From positions 1 through 52,867 of the forward strand of contig JAQSWY010000044.1 in assembly GCA_029266425.1 (NCBI GenBank): a DNA stretch of 52,867 nt, read 5' to 3'. This document shows positions 1 to 7,631 of the stretch, piece by piece; position 1 is the stretch's first letter; each line of letters opens with the position of its first letter. The DNA comes from Xanthobacteraceae bacterium. GTDB taxonomy: Bacteria; Pseudomonadota; Alphaproteobacteria; Rhizobiales; Xanthobacteraceae. A program made the position numbers and the translations under genes. The notes below the pieces were generated by a model. That model worked only from the letters and a program-made list of their open reading frames with translations, was not told the origin of the DNA and did no database searches.

Positions 1-699
1 CTTCACCTCGTGCAGGCACTCGAAATAGGCCATCTCCGGGGCGTAGCCGGCTTCCACCAGCGTCTCGAAGCCGGCGCGGATCAGCTCGACGAGGCCGCCA
101 CAGAGCACCACCTGCTCGCCGAACAGGTCGGTCTCGCACTCTTCCTTGAAGGTGGTCTCGATGATGCCGGCGCGGCCGCCACCGATGGCGGAGGCGTAGG
201 AGAGGCCGAGATCATGGGCGTTGCCCGAGGCATCCTGGTGGATGGCGATCAGGGACGGCACGCCGCCGCCCTTGAGGTACTCGCCACGTACGGTGTGGCC
301 GGGGCCCTTGGGGGCGACCATCAGCACGTCGAGATCCTTGCGCGGCTCGATCAGGTTGAAATGGACATTGAGGCCATGGGCGAACAGGAGGGCTGCGCCT
401 TCCTTCATGTTGTCGGCCAGGCTCTCACGATAGATGTCGGCCTGGAGCTCATCCGGGGTGAGCATCATCACGACGTCGGCCCACTTCGCGGCTTCCGCCG
501 GCGGCATCACCTTGAAGCCTTCGCCTTCGGCCTTCTTGGCAGAGGCGGAGCCGGGACGCAGCCCGATCGCGACTTCCTTGACGCCGCTGTCGCGCATGTT
601 GAGCGCATGGGCGTGGCCCTGGCTGCCATAGCCGATGACGGCGACCTTCTTGCCCTTGACCAAGTTGAGGTCGGCGTCGCGATCGTAATAAACGCGCAT
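1..699 (-). CDS. ilvC: Ketol-acid reductoisomerase, N-terminal part (runs off the left edge)
   Basis: Catalyses the NADPH- and Mg-dependent isomeroreduction of acetolactate/acetohydroxybutyrate in valine, leucine and isoleucine synthesis. The minus-strand reading starts MRVYYDRDADLNLVKGKK and shows the Rossmann loop GYGSQGHA at about residues 23-30, the catalytic His in FAHGLN near residue 108, and the metal-binding helix with ETTFKEECETDLFGEQ near residue 200. Only the first 233 residues are in the window; class I enzymes have about 340. It lies 135 bp downstream of ilvH on the same strand, so it is most likely the last gene of the ilvB-ilvH-ilvC operon. The ATG at 697-699 is preceded by AAAGGGACAAGAAC, an acceptable ribosome-binding site. 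The assignment is secure. Confidence 0.97.
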   Translation of the reverse strand, partial: MRVYYDRDADLNLVKGKKVAVIGYGSQGHAHALNMRDSGVKEVAIGLRPGSASAKKAEGEGFKVMPPAEAAKWADVVMMLTPDELQADIYRESLADNMKEGAALLFAHGLNVHFNLIEPRKDLDVLMVAPKGPGHTVRGEYLKGGGVPSLIAIHQDASGNAHDLGLSYASAIGGGRAGIIETTFKEECETDLFGEQVVLCGGLVELIRAGFETLVEAGYAPEMAYFECLHEVK

Positions 700-834
700 G
701 TTCTTGTCCCTTTTGACCGTTGGGCCACCCCCGAGGCGGCCTCATCGAGGTTCGGTTACCGCGGCGCTGCCCGCATGCGGTTGGCGTCGCGAAGCTTCTA
801 GGTTCCATCGCAGTCCGGCACAAGCCGGCGCGTC

Positions 835-1350
835 CTACATCCCTTCCGGGCCGCGACCGATCGCTGCGACACCGGTGCGCGAGACCTCGACGAGACCGAG
901 CGGTGCCAGCAACGAGACGAACTGGTCGATCTTGTCCGGCTTGCCGGTGATCTCGAACACGAAGCTCTCCAGCGTGGTGTCGACGGTGCGGGCGCGGAAA
1001 CTGTCGGCGATCAGCAGCGCCTCGCGGCGGTTCTCGCCGGAGCCGCGCACCTTGATCAGAGCGAGCTCGCGCTCCAGCGTCTTGCCGGTGACGGTGAGGT
1101 CGATGACGCGGTGCACCGGCACCAGGCGATCGAGCTGGCTCTTGATCTGGTCGATGATCATCGGCGCGCCGGTGGTGACGATGGTGATGCGCGAGAGATG
1201 CGACTCGTGGCTGACCTCGGAGACGGTCAGGCTGTCGATGTTGTAGCCGCGGCCGGAGAACAGGCCGACGATGCGGGCGAGAACGCCGGGCTCGTTGTCG
1301 ACCAGCAGGGAGAGAGTGTGCCGTTCGGCGGGTTCGTTTTGCGGGGGCAT
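835..1350 (-). CDS. ilvH: Acetolactate synthase small (regulatory) subunit
   Basis: Regulatory subunit of acetohydroxyacid synthase; it binds the catalytic IlvB/IlvI subunit and confers valine feedback inhibition. The 171-residue protein has the usual length. An N-terminal ACT domain spans about residues 10-85, with LSLLVDNEPGVLARIVGLFS and the GYNIDSLTV strand, and the C-terminal ACT-like domain follows. It sits between ilvB and ilvC on the minus strand, 152 bp downstream of ilvB; that gap holds one arm of a dispersed palindrome. Confidence 0.97.
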   Translation of the reverse strand: MPPQNEPAERHTLSLLVDNEPGVLARIVGLFSGRGYNIDSLTVSEVSHESHLSRITIVTTGAPMIIDQIKSQLDRLVPVHRVIDLTVTGKTLERELALIKVRGSGENRREALLIADSFRARTVDTTLESFVFEITGKPDKIDQFVSLLAPLGLVEVSRTGVAAIGRGPEGM

Positions 1351-1461
1351 GGGAAACTCGATGAGGCGGAAAAACGCTGGCGGGCTGGACCGGCTCTCCT
1401 AGGCTGTCTTCCTCGGCCTGGTGCCGAGGATCTCGATTCCTGACAGCGCATCAGAGGCCGA

Positions 1462-1488
1462 GATGGCCGGGACAAGCCCGGCCATGAC
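1462..1488. repeat. Single arm of palindromic repeat family A
   Basis: GGCCGGGACAAGCCCGGCC, the core of the family A intergenic palindrome that occurs complete at 5.1, 14.3, 15.3 and 52.3 kb. It lies between ilvB and ilvH, so it would be transcribed as a hairpin inside the operon. Confidence 0.8.
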
Positions 1489-1502
1489 ATCATGAATGCG
1501 GG

Positions 1503-3151
1503 TTACACCAGCATCTTGCCTTCCTCGCTGATCGCCTCGTCCAGCGCCTCGGCATTATCCGGCAGGATCATCTCGTTGTGCGGCTTGCCCGACGGGATCA
1601 TCGGCAGGCAGTTCTCGGTCTTGTCGACCAGGCAGTCGAACAGCACCGGACGGTTGACGTTGATCATCTCCTGGATCGCCGCATCGAGATCGCCGGGACG
1701 ATGGCAGCGCAGGCCGACGCCGCCATAGGCTTCCGCCAGCTTCACGAAATCGGGCAGCGATTCCGAATAGGAATGCGAGTAGCGCCCGCCATGCAGCAGA
1801 TCCTGCCACTGGCGCACCATGCCCATATATTCGTTGTTCAGGACGAAGATCTTGACCGGCAGGTCGAACTGCAGCGCGGTCGAGAGTTCCTGCAGGCACA
1901 TCTGGATCGAGGCCTCGCCGGCAATGTCGATGACGAGGCTTTCCGGGTGTGCCACCTGCACGCCGATCGCCGCCGGCAGGCCGTAGCCCATGGTGCCGAG
2001 GCCGCCGGAGGTCATCCAGCGGTTCGGCTCCTCGAAGTGGAAGTGCTGGGCCGCCCACATCTGGTGCTGCGGGCACGCCAGCGGTCGATCTGCCCCCACC
2101 AGGCAGCGATGGCGCGGCGGTCGGGCTCGGCCTTGGTGGCGCGCCACATGGTGAGGATGTCCTCGAGTACATGGGCGACGTCGCCGATGATCGGGATGTC
2201 GATCTTGACGTTCTTGTTGATGGAGGACGGGTCGATGTCGATATGGATCTTCTTCGAGCCCGGCGAGAAGGCGTCGAGCCGGCCGGTGATACGGTCGTCG
2301 AAGCGGGCGCCGACGCACAGCATAACGTCGCAATCGTGCATCGACATGTTGGCTTCATAGGTGCCGTGCATGCCGAGCATGCCGAGCCACTGCTTGTCGG
2401 AGGCCGGATAGGCGCCGAGGCCCATCAGCGTCGAGGTCACCGGATAGCCCGCGAGCCGGGCGAACTCGCGCAGCAACTGGCTGGCGCGCGGGCCGGAATT
2501 GATGACGCCGCCGCCGGTATAGAGGATCGGGCGCTTCGCCTTGGCCAGCAATTCGACCGCGGCGCGCACCTTCTCCGGATCGCCGTTGAGGCGCGGCTGG
2601 TAGGTCTTGTGCTGGATGTTCTCCGGGCCGACATAGATGCCCTTGGCGAACTGCACATCCTTCGGGATGTCGACGACGACCGGGCCGGGACGCCCGTTCT
2701 GCGCGACATAGAAGGCTTCGTGCAGCACCCGCGCGAGGTCGTTGATGTCGCGGACCAGATAATTGTGCTTGGTGCAGGGCCGGGTGATGCCGACCGTGTC
2801 GCACTCCTGAAAGGCGTCCGAGCCGATCAGATGCGTCGGCACCTGGCCGGTGATGCAGACCAGCGGGATCGAATCCAGCAGTGCGTCGGTGAGGCCGGTG
2901 ACAGCATTGGTCGCGCCGGGGCCGGAGGTGACGAGGACGACGCCGACCTTGCCGGAGGAGCGCGCATAGCCTTCCGCCATGTGCACCGCGCCCTGCTCGT
3001 GGCGCACCAGCACATGCTTCACCTGGTTCTGGTGGAACATCGCGTCATAGATCGGCAGCACCGCGCCGCCCGGGTAGCCGAACATGTGTTCGACGCCCTG
3101 ATCGATCAGGGCCTGCATCACCATTTCGGCGCCGGTCATCTCGCGCATCAT
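1503..3151 (-). pseudogene. ilvB: Acetolactate synthase large subunit with an internal out-of-frame deletion
   Basis: Catalytic ThDP-dependent subunit of acetohydroxyacid synthase, first step of branched-chain amino acid synthesis. Two overlapping minus-strand frames are needed to read it. Positions 3151 to about 2073 encode the N-terminal and central domains (MMREMTGAEMVMQALIDQG, GYPGGAVLPIYDA, the ThDP glutamate in LVRHEQGAVHMAEGYAR) as far as WWGQIDRWRAR. From about 2069 to 1503 a different frame encodes the C-terminal ThDP domain from QHQMWAAQHFHFEEPNRW through GEASIQMCLQE and NNEYMGMVRQW. The two parts total about 549 residues against roughly 590 in relatives. About 40 residues and the reading frame are therefore lost at the junction near 2070-2075. 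As written the first frame ends after 379 residues, at 2012. The start ATG has a good site (GAGGAAAAAGGCC) upstream. The rest of the protein is well conserved, so a recent mutation or a sequencing/assembly loss of a GC-rich segment are both possible. Confidence 0.9.
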
Positions 3152-3192
3152 GGCCTTTTTCCTCGTTACGCCTTCGGTTTTTTCTAGTCCGG

Positions 3193-3219
3193 AAAATCAA
3201 AAGGCCCCGTCAGGGGCCC
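3193..3219 (-). terminator. Rho-independent attenuator of the ilv operon
   Basis: On the minus strand GGCCCC-TGAC-GGGGCC is followed by TTTTGATTTT, an intrinsic terminator lying between the leader peptide stop (3255) and the ilvB start (3151). The mRNA just after the leader stop contains GAGGGGCGG, which can pair with the GCCCC of the terminator stem and so act as an antiterminator. This is the architecture of amino-acid attenuation. Confidence 0.85.
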
Positions 3220-3254
3220 TATTTCGCGCGTCACCTCGTGTGCGGAACCGCCCC

Positions 3255-3314
3255 TCAGGCGAGATCCGCGGCGACGCGCCGTCCTACGAGAATAAGCGAA
3301 ATAATCTTGCGCAT
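3255..3314 (-). CDS. Leader peptide of the ilv operon (attenuation)
   Basis: A 19-residue open reading frame, MRKIISLILVGRRVAADLA, starts at 3314 with AAGGAG 10 nt upstream. Nine of its 19 residues are Ile, Leu, Val or Ala, and the cluster I-I-S-L-I-L-V holds the three amino acids made by the downstream enzymes. An intrinsic terminator follows at 3193-3219, before ilvB. Ribosome stalling at these codons when charged Ile/Leu/Val tRNAs are scarce would favour read-through. Leader-peptide attenuation of ilv operons is known in proteobacteria; applying it here rests on the peptide, the terminator and the gene order. Confidence 0.85.
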   Translation of the reverse strand: MRKIISLILVGRRVAADLA

Positions 3315-3549
3315 TGCCGCGCCGCTCCTTCGTAAAGTTGCGCGACCTCTACAGGCGTAGCGAGCGCGCGTCAAGCGATGTGCTTGAGATTGGGCAGAGT
3401 GTCGAACAATCAAGCACTTTTCGTGACCGACCGACCCCGCTATACCGCATTGCACATTGGATCGGATGTAGGGTCCGGGCCTGTCGGTATCGACCATGTG
3501 CGGTGAGTTCCGGCAACCCGAAAACATCCGGGTCGGGGAGAGCGCGAGC

Positions 3550-4365
3550 ATGTCGCAAATGCGGCTGGTGATCGTCGGCGCCGGCGGGCGCATGGGCCGC
3601 ACTTTGATCCGCGCGGTGGCGGAAGCGCCCGACCTCGTTCTGGCCGGGGCCGTGGAGCCGCCGGGCAGCGCCCTTGTCGGTCAGGATGCCGGCATGCTGG
3701 CCGGCGTGCCGCCGCTCGGCGTCACCGTCACCGACGAAGCCTTGCCGCTCTTCGCCGCGGCCGAAGGCGTGATCGACTTCACCGTGCCGGCGGCTTCGCT
3801 CGGTTTCGCCGAATTGGCCGCGCAGGCCCGGATCGTCCATGTCATCGGCACTACGGGCTTTGCCCCGGAGGACGAAGCGAAGATCGCGGCGGCGGCCCGT
3901 CATGCCACCATCGTCAAGTCCGGCAATATGAGCCTCGGGGTCAATCTGCTCTCCGCCCTGGTGAAGCGCGTGGCGGCGACGCTCGACGACAGCTTCGACA
4001 TCGAAATCGTCGAGATGCATCATAATCGCAAGATCGACGCGCCCTCCGGCACCGCGCTGCTGCTCGGCGAGGCGGCGGCACGCGGACGCGGCGTCGAGGT
4101 CGGCACCCAGGGCGTGTTCGCGCGCCACGGCGTCACCGGCGCGCGCAAGGCCGGCGATATCGGCTTCGCCGCGCTGCGCGGCGGCACGGTGGTCGGAGAG
4201 CACAATGTGATCTTCGCCGGCCCGGCCGAACGCATCGAACTGGCGCACAAGGCGGAAGACCGCATGATCTTCGCCCGCGGCGCGCTCGCCGCCGCCCGCT
4301 GGGGACGCGGGCGCAAGCCGGGCCTCTATTCCATGGCCGATGTGCTCGGGCTCCATGACATATGA
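3550..4365 (+). CDS. dapB: 4-hydroxy-tetrahydrodipicolinate reductase
   Basis: Reduces the dapA product to tetrahydrodipicolinate with NAD(P)H, in the lysine and meso-diaminopimelate pathway. The 271-residue protein shows the nucleotide-binding loop GAGGRMGR near residues 10-17 and the signature EMHHNRKIDAPSGTALLLGE with the catalytic His and Lys. GGTVVGEHNVIFAG follows. The start at 3550 is chosen over an upstream in-frame ATG (3496) because GGGGAG lies 9 nt before it and the Rossmann strand follows at once. gpmA follows on the same strand after 63 bp, so the two may be cotranscribed. Confidence 0.97.
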   Translation: MSQMRLVIVGAGGRMGRTLIRAVAEAPDLVLAGAVEPPGSALVGQDAGMLAGVPPLGVTVTDEALPLFAAAEGVIDFTVPAASLGFAELAAQARIVHVIGTTGFAPEDEAKIAAAARHATIVKSGNMSLGVNLLSALVKRVAATLDDSFDIEIVEMHHNRKIDAPSGTALLLGEAAARGRGVEVGTQGVFARHGVTGARKAGDIGFAALRGGTVVGEHNVIFAGPAERIELAHKAEDRMIFARGALAAARWGRGRKPGLYSMADVLGLHDI

Positions 4366-4428
4366 CATGTTTCGTCATCCTGCCGCCGACTTGTCCGATG
4401 CTGTAAGCCCCCGACCGGAGAACGCCCG

Positions 4429-5052
4429 ATGCCCGACCGCCTTCTCGTGCTCGTCCGACACGGCCAGAGCGAATGGAACCTCAAGAACCTGTTCACCGGC
4501 TGGCGCGACCCGGACCTGACGCCGGTCGGCATCGACGAGGCGATCGCCGCCGGCAAGCGGCTGCATACCGAGGGCTACAGCTTCAATGTCGCCTTCACCT
4601 CGAACCTGTCGCGCGCGCAGAAGACGCTCGATCTCATCCTCGAGCAGATGGGCGAGCCCAATGTTCCGATCATTTGCGACGAGGCCCTGAACGAGCGCGA
4701 CTATGGCGACCTCTCCGGCCTCAACAAGGATGAAGCCCGCGTCAAATGGGGCGAGGAGCAGGTGCATATCTGGCGCCGATCCTATGACGTCCCGCCGCCC
4801 GGCGGCGAGAGCCTGAAGGACACGATCGCGCGGACCCTGCCCTATTACGTCAAGGAGATCCTGCCCCGCGTGCTGCGCGGCGAGCGCGTGCTGGTGGCAG
4901 CGCACGGCAATTCGCTGCGTGCGCTGATTATGGTGCTGGAGAAGCTCTCGCCGGAAGGCATCATGAAGCGCGAGTTGGCGACCGGCGTGCCGGTGATCTA
5001 CCACCTGAACCCGGATTCCACCGTCGCCGAGAAGGTCGATCTCGCGGCGTGA
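4429..5052 (+). CDS. gpmA: 2,3-bisphosphoglycerate-dependent phosphoglycerate mutase
   Basis: Interconverts 2- and 3-phosphoglycerate in glycolysis and gluconeogenesis. The catalytic RHGQSEWN motif with the phosphorylated His is at residues 10-17. The second histidine lies in AAHGNSLRAL and the proton-donor Glu in NERDYGDL. At 207 residues it is the short alphaproteobacterial form; the E. coli enzyme has about 250. The ATG is preceded by CGGAGAACGCCCG. It follows dapB on the same strand. Confidence 0.95.
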   Translation: MPDRLLVLVRHGQSEWNLKNLFTGWRDPDLTPVGIDEAIAAGKRLHTEGYSFNVAFTSNLSRAQKTLDLILEQMGEPNVPIICDEALNERDYGDLSGLNKDEARVKWGEEQVHIWRRSYDVPPPGGESLKDTIARTLPYYVKEILPRVLRGERVLVAAHGNSLRALIMVLEKLSPEGIMKRELATGVPVIYHLNPDSTVAEKVDLAA

Positions 5053-5077
5053 TCCTCAAGGTCGGGCTTTGCATCCC

Positions 5078-5176
5078 GACAATTGGCGCGTCATGGCCGG
5101 GCTCGTCCCGGCCATCCACGGTTGTTCCACCGTCACGGACGTGGATGCCCGGGACGAGCCCGGTCATGACAATTGG
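5078..5176. repeat. Family A palindrome flanked by a 9-bp direct repeat
   Basis: CGTCATGGCCGGGCTCGTCC at 5089 and its inverted counterpart ending at 5170 form a palindrome of about 82 bp between gpmA and the alkyltransferase gene. GACAATTGG occurs on both sides (5078-5086 and 5168-5176). Both flanking genes end here, so the hairpin may also serve as a bidirectional terminator. Confidence 0.85.
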
Positions 5177-5209
5177 GTGCGTTGGTCTCGGCGTCCTGAT
5201 ACCAGCGTA

Positions 5210-6130
5210 TCAGCTCCCGGCGACGCAGCCCGCTTCCCAGCCGAGGATCGCCCGCTTGCGGGTGAGGCCCCAATGATAGCCGGTGAGATCGCCGTTCTTG
5301 CCGAGCACGCGATGGCACGGCACCACAAAGCTCATCGGGTTCTTGCCCACCGCCGCGCCCACCGCGCGGGCCGCCTTGGGCGAGGCGGCGACACGCCCGG
5401 CGATGTCGGAATAGGTGGTGGCCTTGCCCATCGGGATGCGCATCAGCGTCTCCCACACCCGCACCTCGAAATCGGTGCCGATGAAGACGATGCGTAGCGG
5501 ATCGTCCAGGCGCCAAGTCGTGGGATCGAAAATGCGCGCCGCATAGGGGCCGGTGGCGACCGGATCCTCGACATAGAGCGCGTTGGGCCACCTCTTGCGC
5601 ATGTCGGCCAGCGCGACGTCCTCCTCGCCCTCGTCGGCGAAGGCGAGGCCGCACAGACCGCGCGGCGACACCATGGCGAGCGCGGTGCCGAAGGGCGAGG
5701 GATGGAAGCCCCAGCGGATCACCAACCCGGCCGCGCCGGTCTTCCATTCGCCGGGCGAGAGCGATTCATGCACGACGAACAGATCGTGCAGGCGGCCGGG
5801 GCCGGACAGTCCCAGCTCATAGGCGGCATCGAGCACATTGTCGCTTTCCGACAGCACGCGCCGCGCGGCATCGAGCGTCACCGCCTGAAGGAAGTCCTTC
5901 GGGGTGAGCCCGCACCAGCGGCGGAACAGATCCGTGAGCATGCGCGGCGTCACGCCGGCGGCGCGGGCGATGAGCTCCACCTCCGGCTGATCGCGGAAAT
6001 TGCGGTTCACGAATTCCACGGCCCGGCGCACCACTTCATAGTCGGCCGATGCGATGTGGAGCGGGTAGGCTTGATCGAAATTCGGAGCGAGCACGGCATG
6101 ATCCTCCTGCTGCTTGCCCCATGTGACCAT
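5210..6130 (-). CDS. Ada/Ogt-type methylated-DNA-cysteine methyltransferase with AraC-like N-terminus
   Basis: Repairs O6-alkylguanine by transferring the alkyl group to its own cysteine; the N-terminal part looks like a DNA-binding regulator. About residues 30-110 form an AraC/HTH_18 domain (RAAGVTPRMLTDLFRRWCGL). The C-terminal MGMT domain carries the active-site motif FVVPCHRVLGKNG near residue 275 and the winged helix GKATTYSDIA. The Ada-type N-terminal zinc domain is absent, so this is the AraC-MGMT fusion common in alphaproteobacteria. The start at 6130 (MVTWGKQQ) gives 306 residues; the longer reading frame upstream runs through a tandem repeat and lacks family similarity. Confidence 0.92.
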   Translation of the reverse strand: MVTWGKQQEDHAVLAPNFDQAYPLHIASADYEVVRRAVEFVNRNFRDQPEVELIARAAGVTPRMLTDLFRRWCGLTPKDFLQAVTLDAARRVLSESDNVLDAAYELGLSGPGRLHDLFVVHESLSPGEWKTGAAGLVIRWGFHPSPFGTALAMVSPRGLCGLAFADEGEEDVALADMRKRWPNALYVEDPVATGPYAARIFDPTTWRLDDPLRIVFIGTDFEVRVWETLMRIPMGKATTYSDIAGRVAASPKAARAVGAAVGKNPMSFVVPCHRVLGKNGDLTGYHWGLTRKRAILGWEAGCVAGS

Positions 6131-6198
6131 CTGGCGACCATCGGGGCCACCCGATTCCGCCCGGGCGTCTCGTGTGCTCCTGATATAGGCGCTCCGCG

Positions 6199-6310
6199 GC
6201 ATCGCGCACGCCCACTCGGATCGGACTGCGCTGCACGCCGCACGCCCGTTCAGACAGGATTGCGCGGCACGCCGCACGCCCGTTCAGACAGGATTGCGCG
6301 GCACGCCGCG
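6199..6310. repeat. 34-bp tandem repeat (about 3.3 copies)
   Basis: Units at 6233-6266 and 6267-6300 are identical (each starts GCACGCCGCACGCCCGTTCA). A diverged copy precedes them at 6199-6232 and the first 10 bp recur at 6301-6310. The last full unit contains the stop codon and final residues of the DUF2244 gene. The array occupies the region upstream of the alkyltransferase start. Confidence 0.95.
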
Positions 6311-6850
6311 CTTGGCCTCGGCCAGAGCCCCGGTGAGGCCGCTGGCCAGTTCCTCGCGCTGCTGCTGGTGGAGGAAGGCGCCGACCTCGGTGCCGATGCC
6401 GCGCGAGCGCAGCGTCAGGCGCTCCAGGCCGAACTCCTCATGGCGCTGCGCCTCGAGCCGGGTCCAGAGCGGGTTCATCGCGGTCTCGTCCTCATCGCCA
6501 TTGGCCGCCACCTTGCGCACGGTGAGCAGGCTCGGCGTCACCGTGATCTCCTCGCGCGCCCGGGCGTCACGGAAATTCACCCGGAACGCGACATAGATCA
6601 GCAGTACGTCGAGACCGAACAGGCCGAACACCGGCCAGGCGCCAATCATCAGGAAGGCGATCCCGCAGATGAAGCTGACGCCGCCGACCAGCAGCATCAC
6701 GATGGTGAAGCCCTTGCGGTTCAGCGAGCGATGGGGCGTCAGCGTCGCCACATAGAGCATCGGCTCGCCGAGCGAAGCTGCAGTGCTTGCAGCGGGGCGA
6801 GCCGGCAAGGTCGGCAGGTGCGTTCGCTGGCCTCTGGCGGCGGTCATCAC
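6284..6850 (-). CDS. DUF2244 family integral membrane protein
   Basis: Function unknown; DUF2244 proteins are small membrane proteins of alphaproteobacteria, sometimes linked to respiratory genes. The family hallmark TLTPHRSLNRKGF lies near residues 36-48, two membrane segments follow at about residues 50-90, and then a soluble domain. The start is uncertain: 6850 (GTG then ATG) gives 188 residues, while an internal ATG at 6760 gives 158 and leaves room for the divergent nth promoter. The last codons (RNPV and stop) lie inside a 34-bp tandem repeat. Confidence 0.85.
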   Translation of the reverse strand: MMTAARGQRTHLPTLPARPAASTAASLGEPMLYVATLTPHRSLNRKGFTIVMLLVGGVSFICGIAFLMIGAWPVFGLFGLDVLLIYVAFRVNFRDARAREEITVTPSLLTVRKVAANGDEDETAMNPLWTRLEAQRHEEFGLERLTLRSRGIGTEVGAFLHQQQREELASGLTGALAEAKRGVPRNPV

Positions 6851-6869
6851 CCATCATTATACGTCAATC

Positions 6870-7631
6870 ATGGCCAGACGCGCGAAGGATTCGACCGCCG
6901 AGGCGCCCGCCGCCGCGGAGGTGGTGATGCGCGCGCGCCGGCGTGCGGTGGCGAACGCGGCGGCCGCGGAGCATGGGCGCACCATCAAGCGCTGGTCGAG
7001 GAAGGAAGTGGTCGAGGCCTTCACCCGCTTCGAGGCGGCGAACCCCGAGCCCAAGGGTGAACTGGAGCATTCCGACCCCTTCACCCTTCTGGTCGCCGTG
7101 GTGCTGTCCGCGCAGGCAACCGACGCCGGCGTCAACAAGGCGACCCGCGGCCTGTTCGCCGCCGCTCCGACTCCGCAGGCCATGGTCGCGATCGGCGAGG
7201 AGGGCGTCGGCAAGCACATACGCACGCTCGGCCTTTATCGCGGCAAGGCGAAGAATGTGGTCGAACTGTCGCGCCTGCTCATCGCCAGGCATGGCGGCGA
7301 GGTGCCGAAGGACCGGGAGGCGCTGGAAGCTCTGCCCGGCGTCGGCCGCAAGACGGCGAATGTCGTGCTCAACATCGCCTTCGGCGAGCCGACGATTGCG
7401 GTCGACACCCATCTGTTCCGCGTCGCCAACCGCACCGGCCTCGCCCCGGGCAAGAACCCGCTCGAAGTCGAGCTTGGATTGCAGAAGACGACACCCACCC
7501 ACTTCAAGCTGCACGCCCACCACTGGCTGATCCTGCACGGGCGCTATGTGTGCAAGGCGCTCCGCCCGGACTGCCCGGGCTGCCTGATCAACGATCTGTG
7601 CCGATGGCCGGAGAAGACGGTGCCGCGCTAG
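6870..7631 (+). CDS. nth: Endonuclease III
   Basis: Base-excision repair DNA glycosylase/AP lyase for oxidised pyrimidines. The helix-hairpin-helix LPGVGRKTANVVL contains the catalytic Lys, and VDTHLFRVANR holds the catalytic Asp. The [4Fe-4S] ligands C-x6-C-x2-C-x5-C are complete in CKALRPDCPGCLINDLC. At 253 residues it is longer than the E. coli enzyme (211) because of a basic N-terminal extension of about 45 residues. The ATG at 6870 lies 20 bp from the start region of the divergent DUF2244 gene. Its 3' end overlaps the convergent EI24 gene by 44 bp. Confidence 0.95.
   Translation: MARRAKDSTAEAPAAAEVVMRARRRAVANAAAAEHGRTIKRWSRKEVVEAFTRFEAANPEPKGELEHSDPFTLLVAVVLSAQATDAGVNKATRGLFAAAPTPQAMVAIGEEGVGKHIRTLGLYRGKAKNVVELSRLLIARHGGEVPKDREALEALPGVGRKTANVVLNIAFGEPTIAVDTHLFRVANRTGLAPGKNPLEVELGLQKTTPTHFKLHAHHWLILHGRYVCKALRPDCPGCLINDLCRWPEKTVPR

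Noticed and set aside
10..801. Long plus-strand reading frame of 263 codons over ilvC
   Set aside because: It is the antisense of ilvC in GC-rich DNA and has no family similarity.
5702..7060. 452-codon plus-strand frame across the alkyltransferase and DUF2244 genes
   Set aside because: Antisense shadow of two real genes; its composition (His/Arg/Gly rich) is typical of such shadows.
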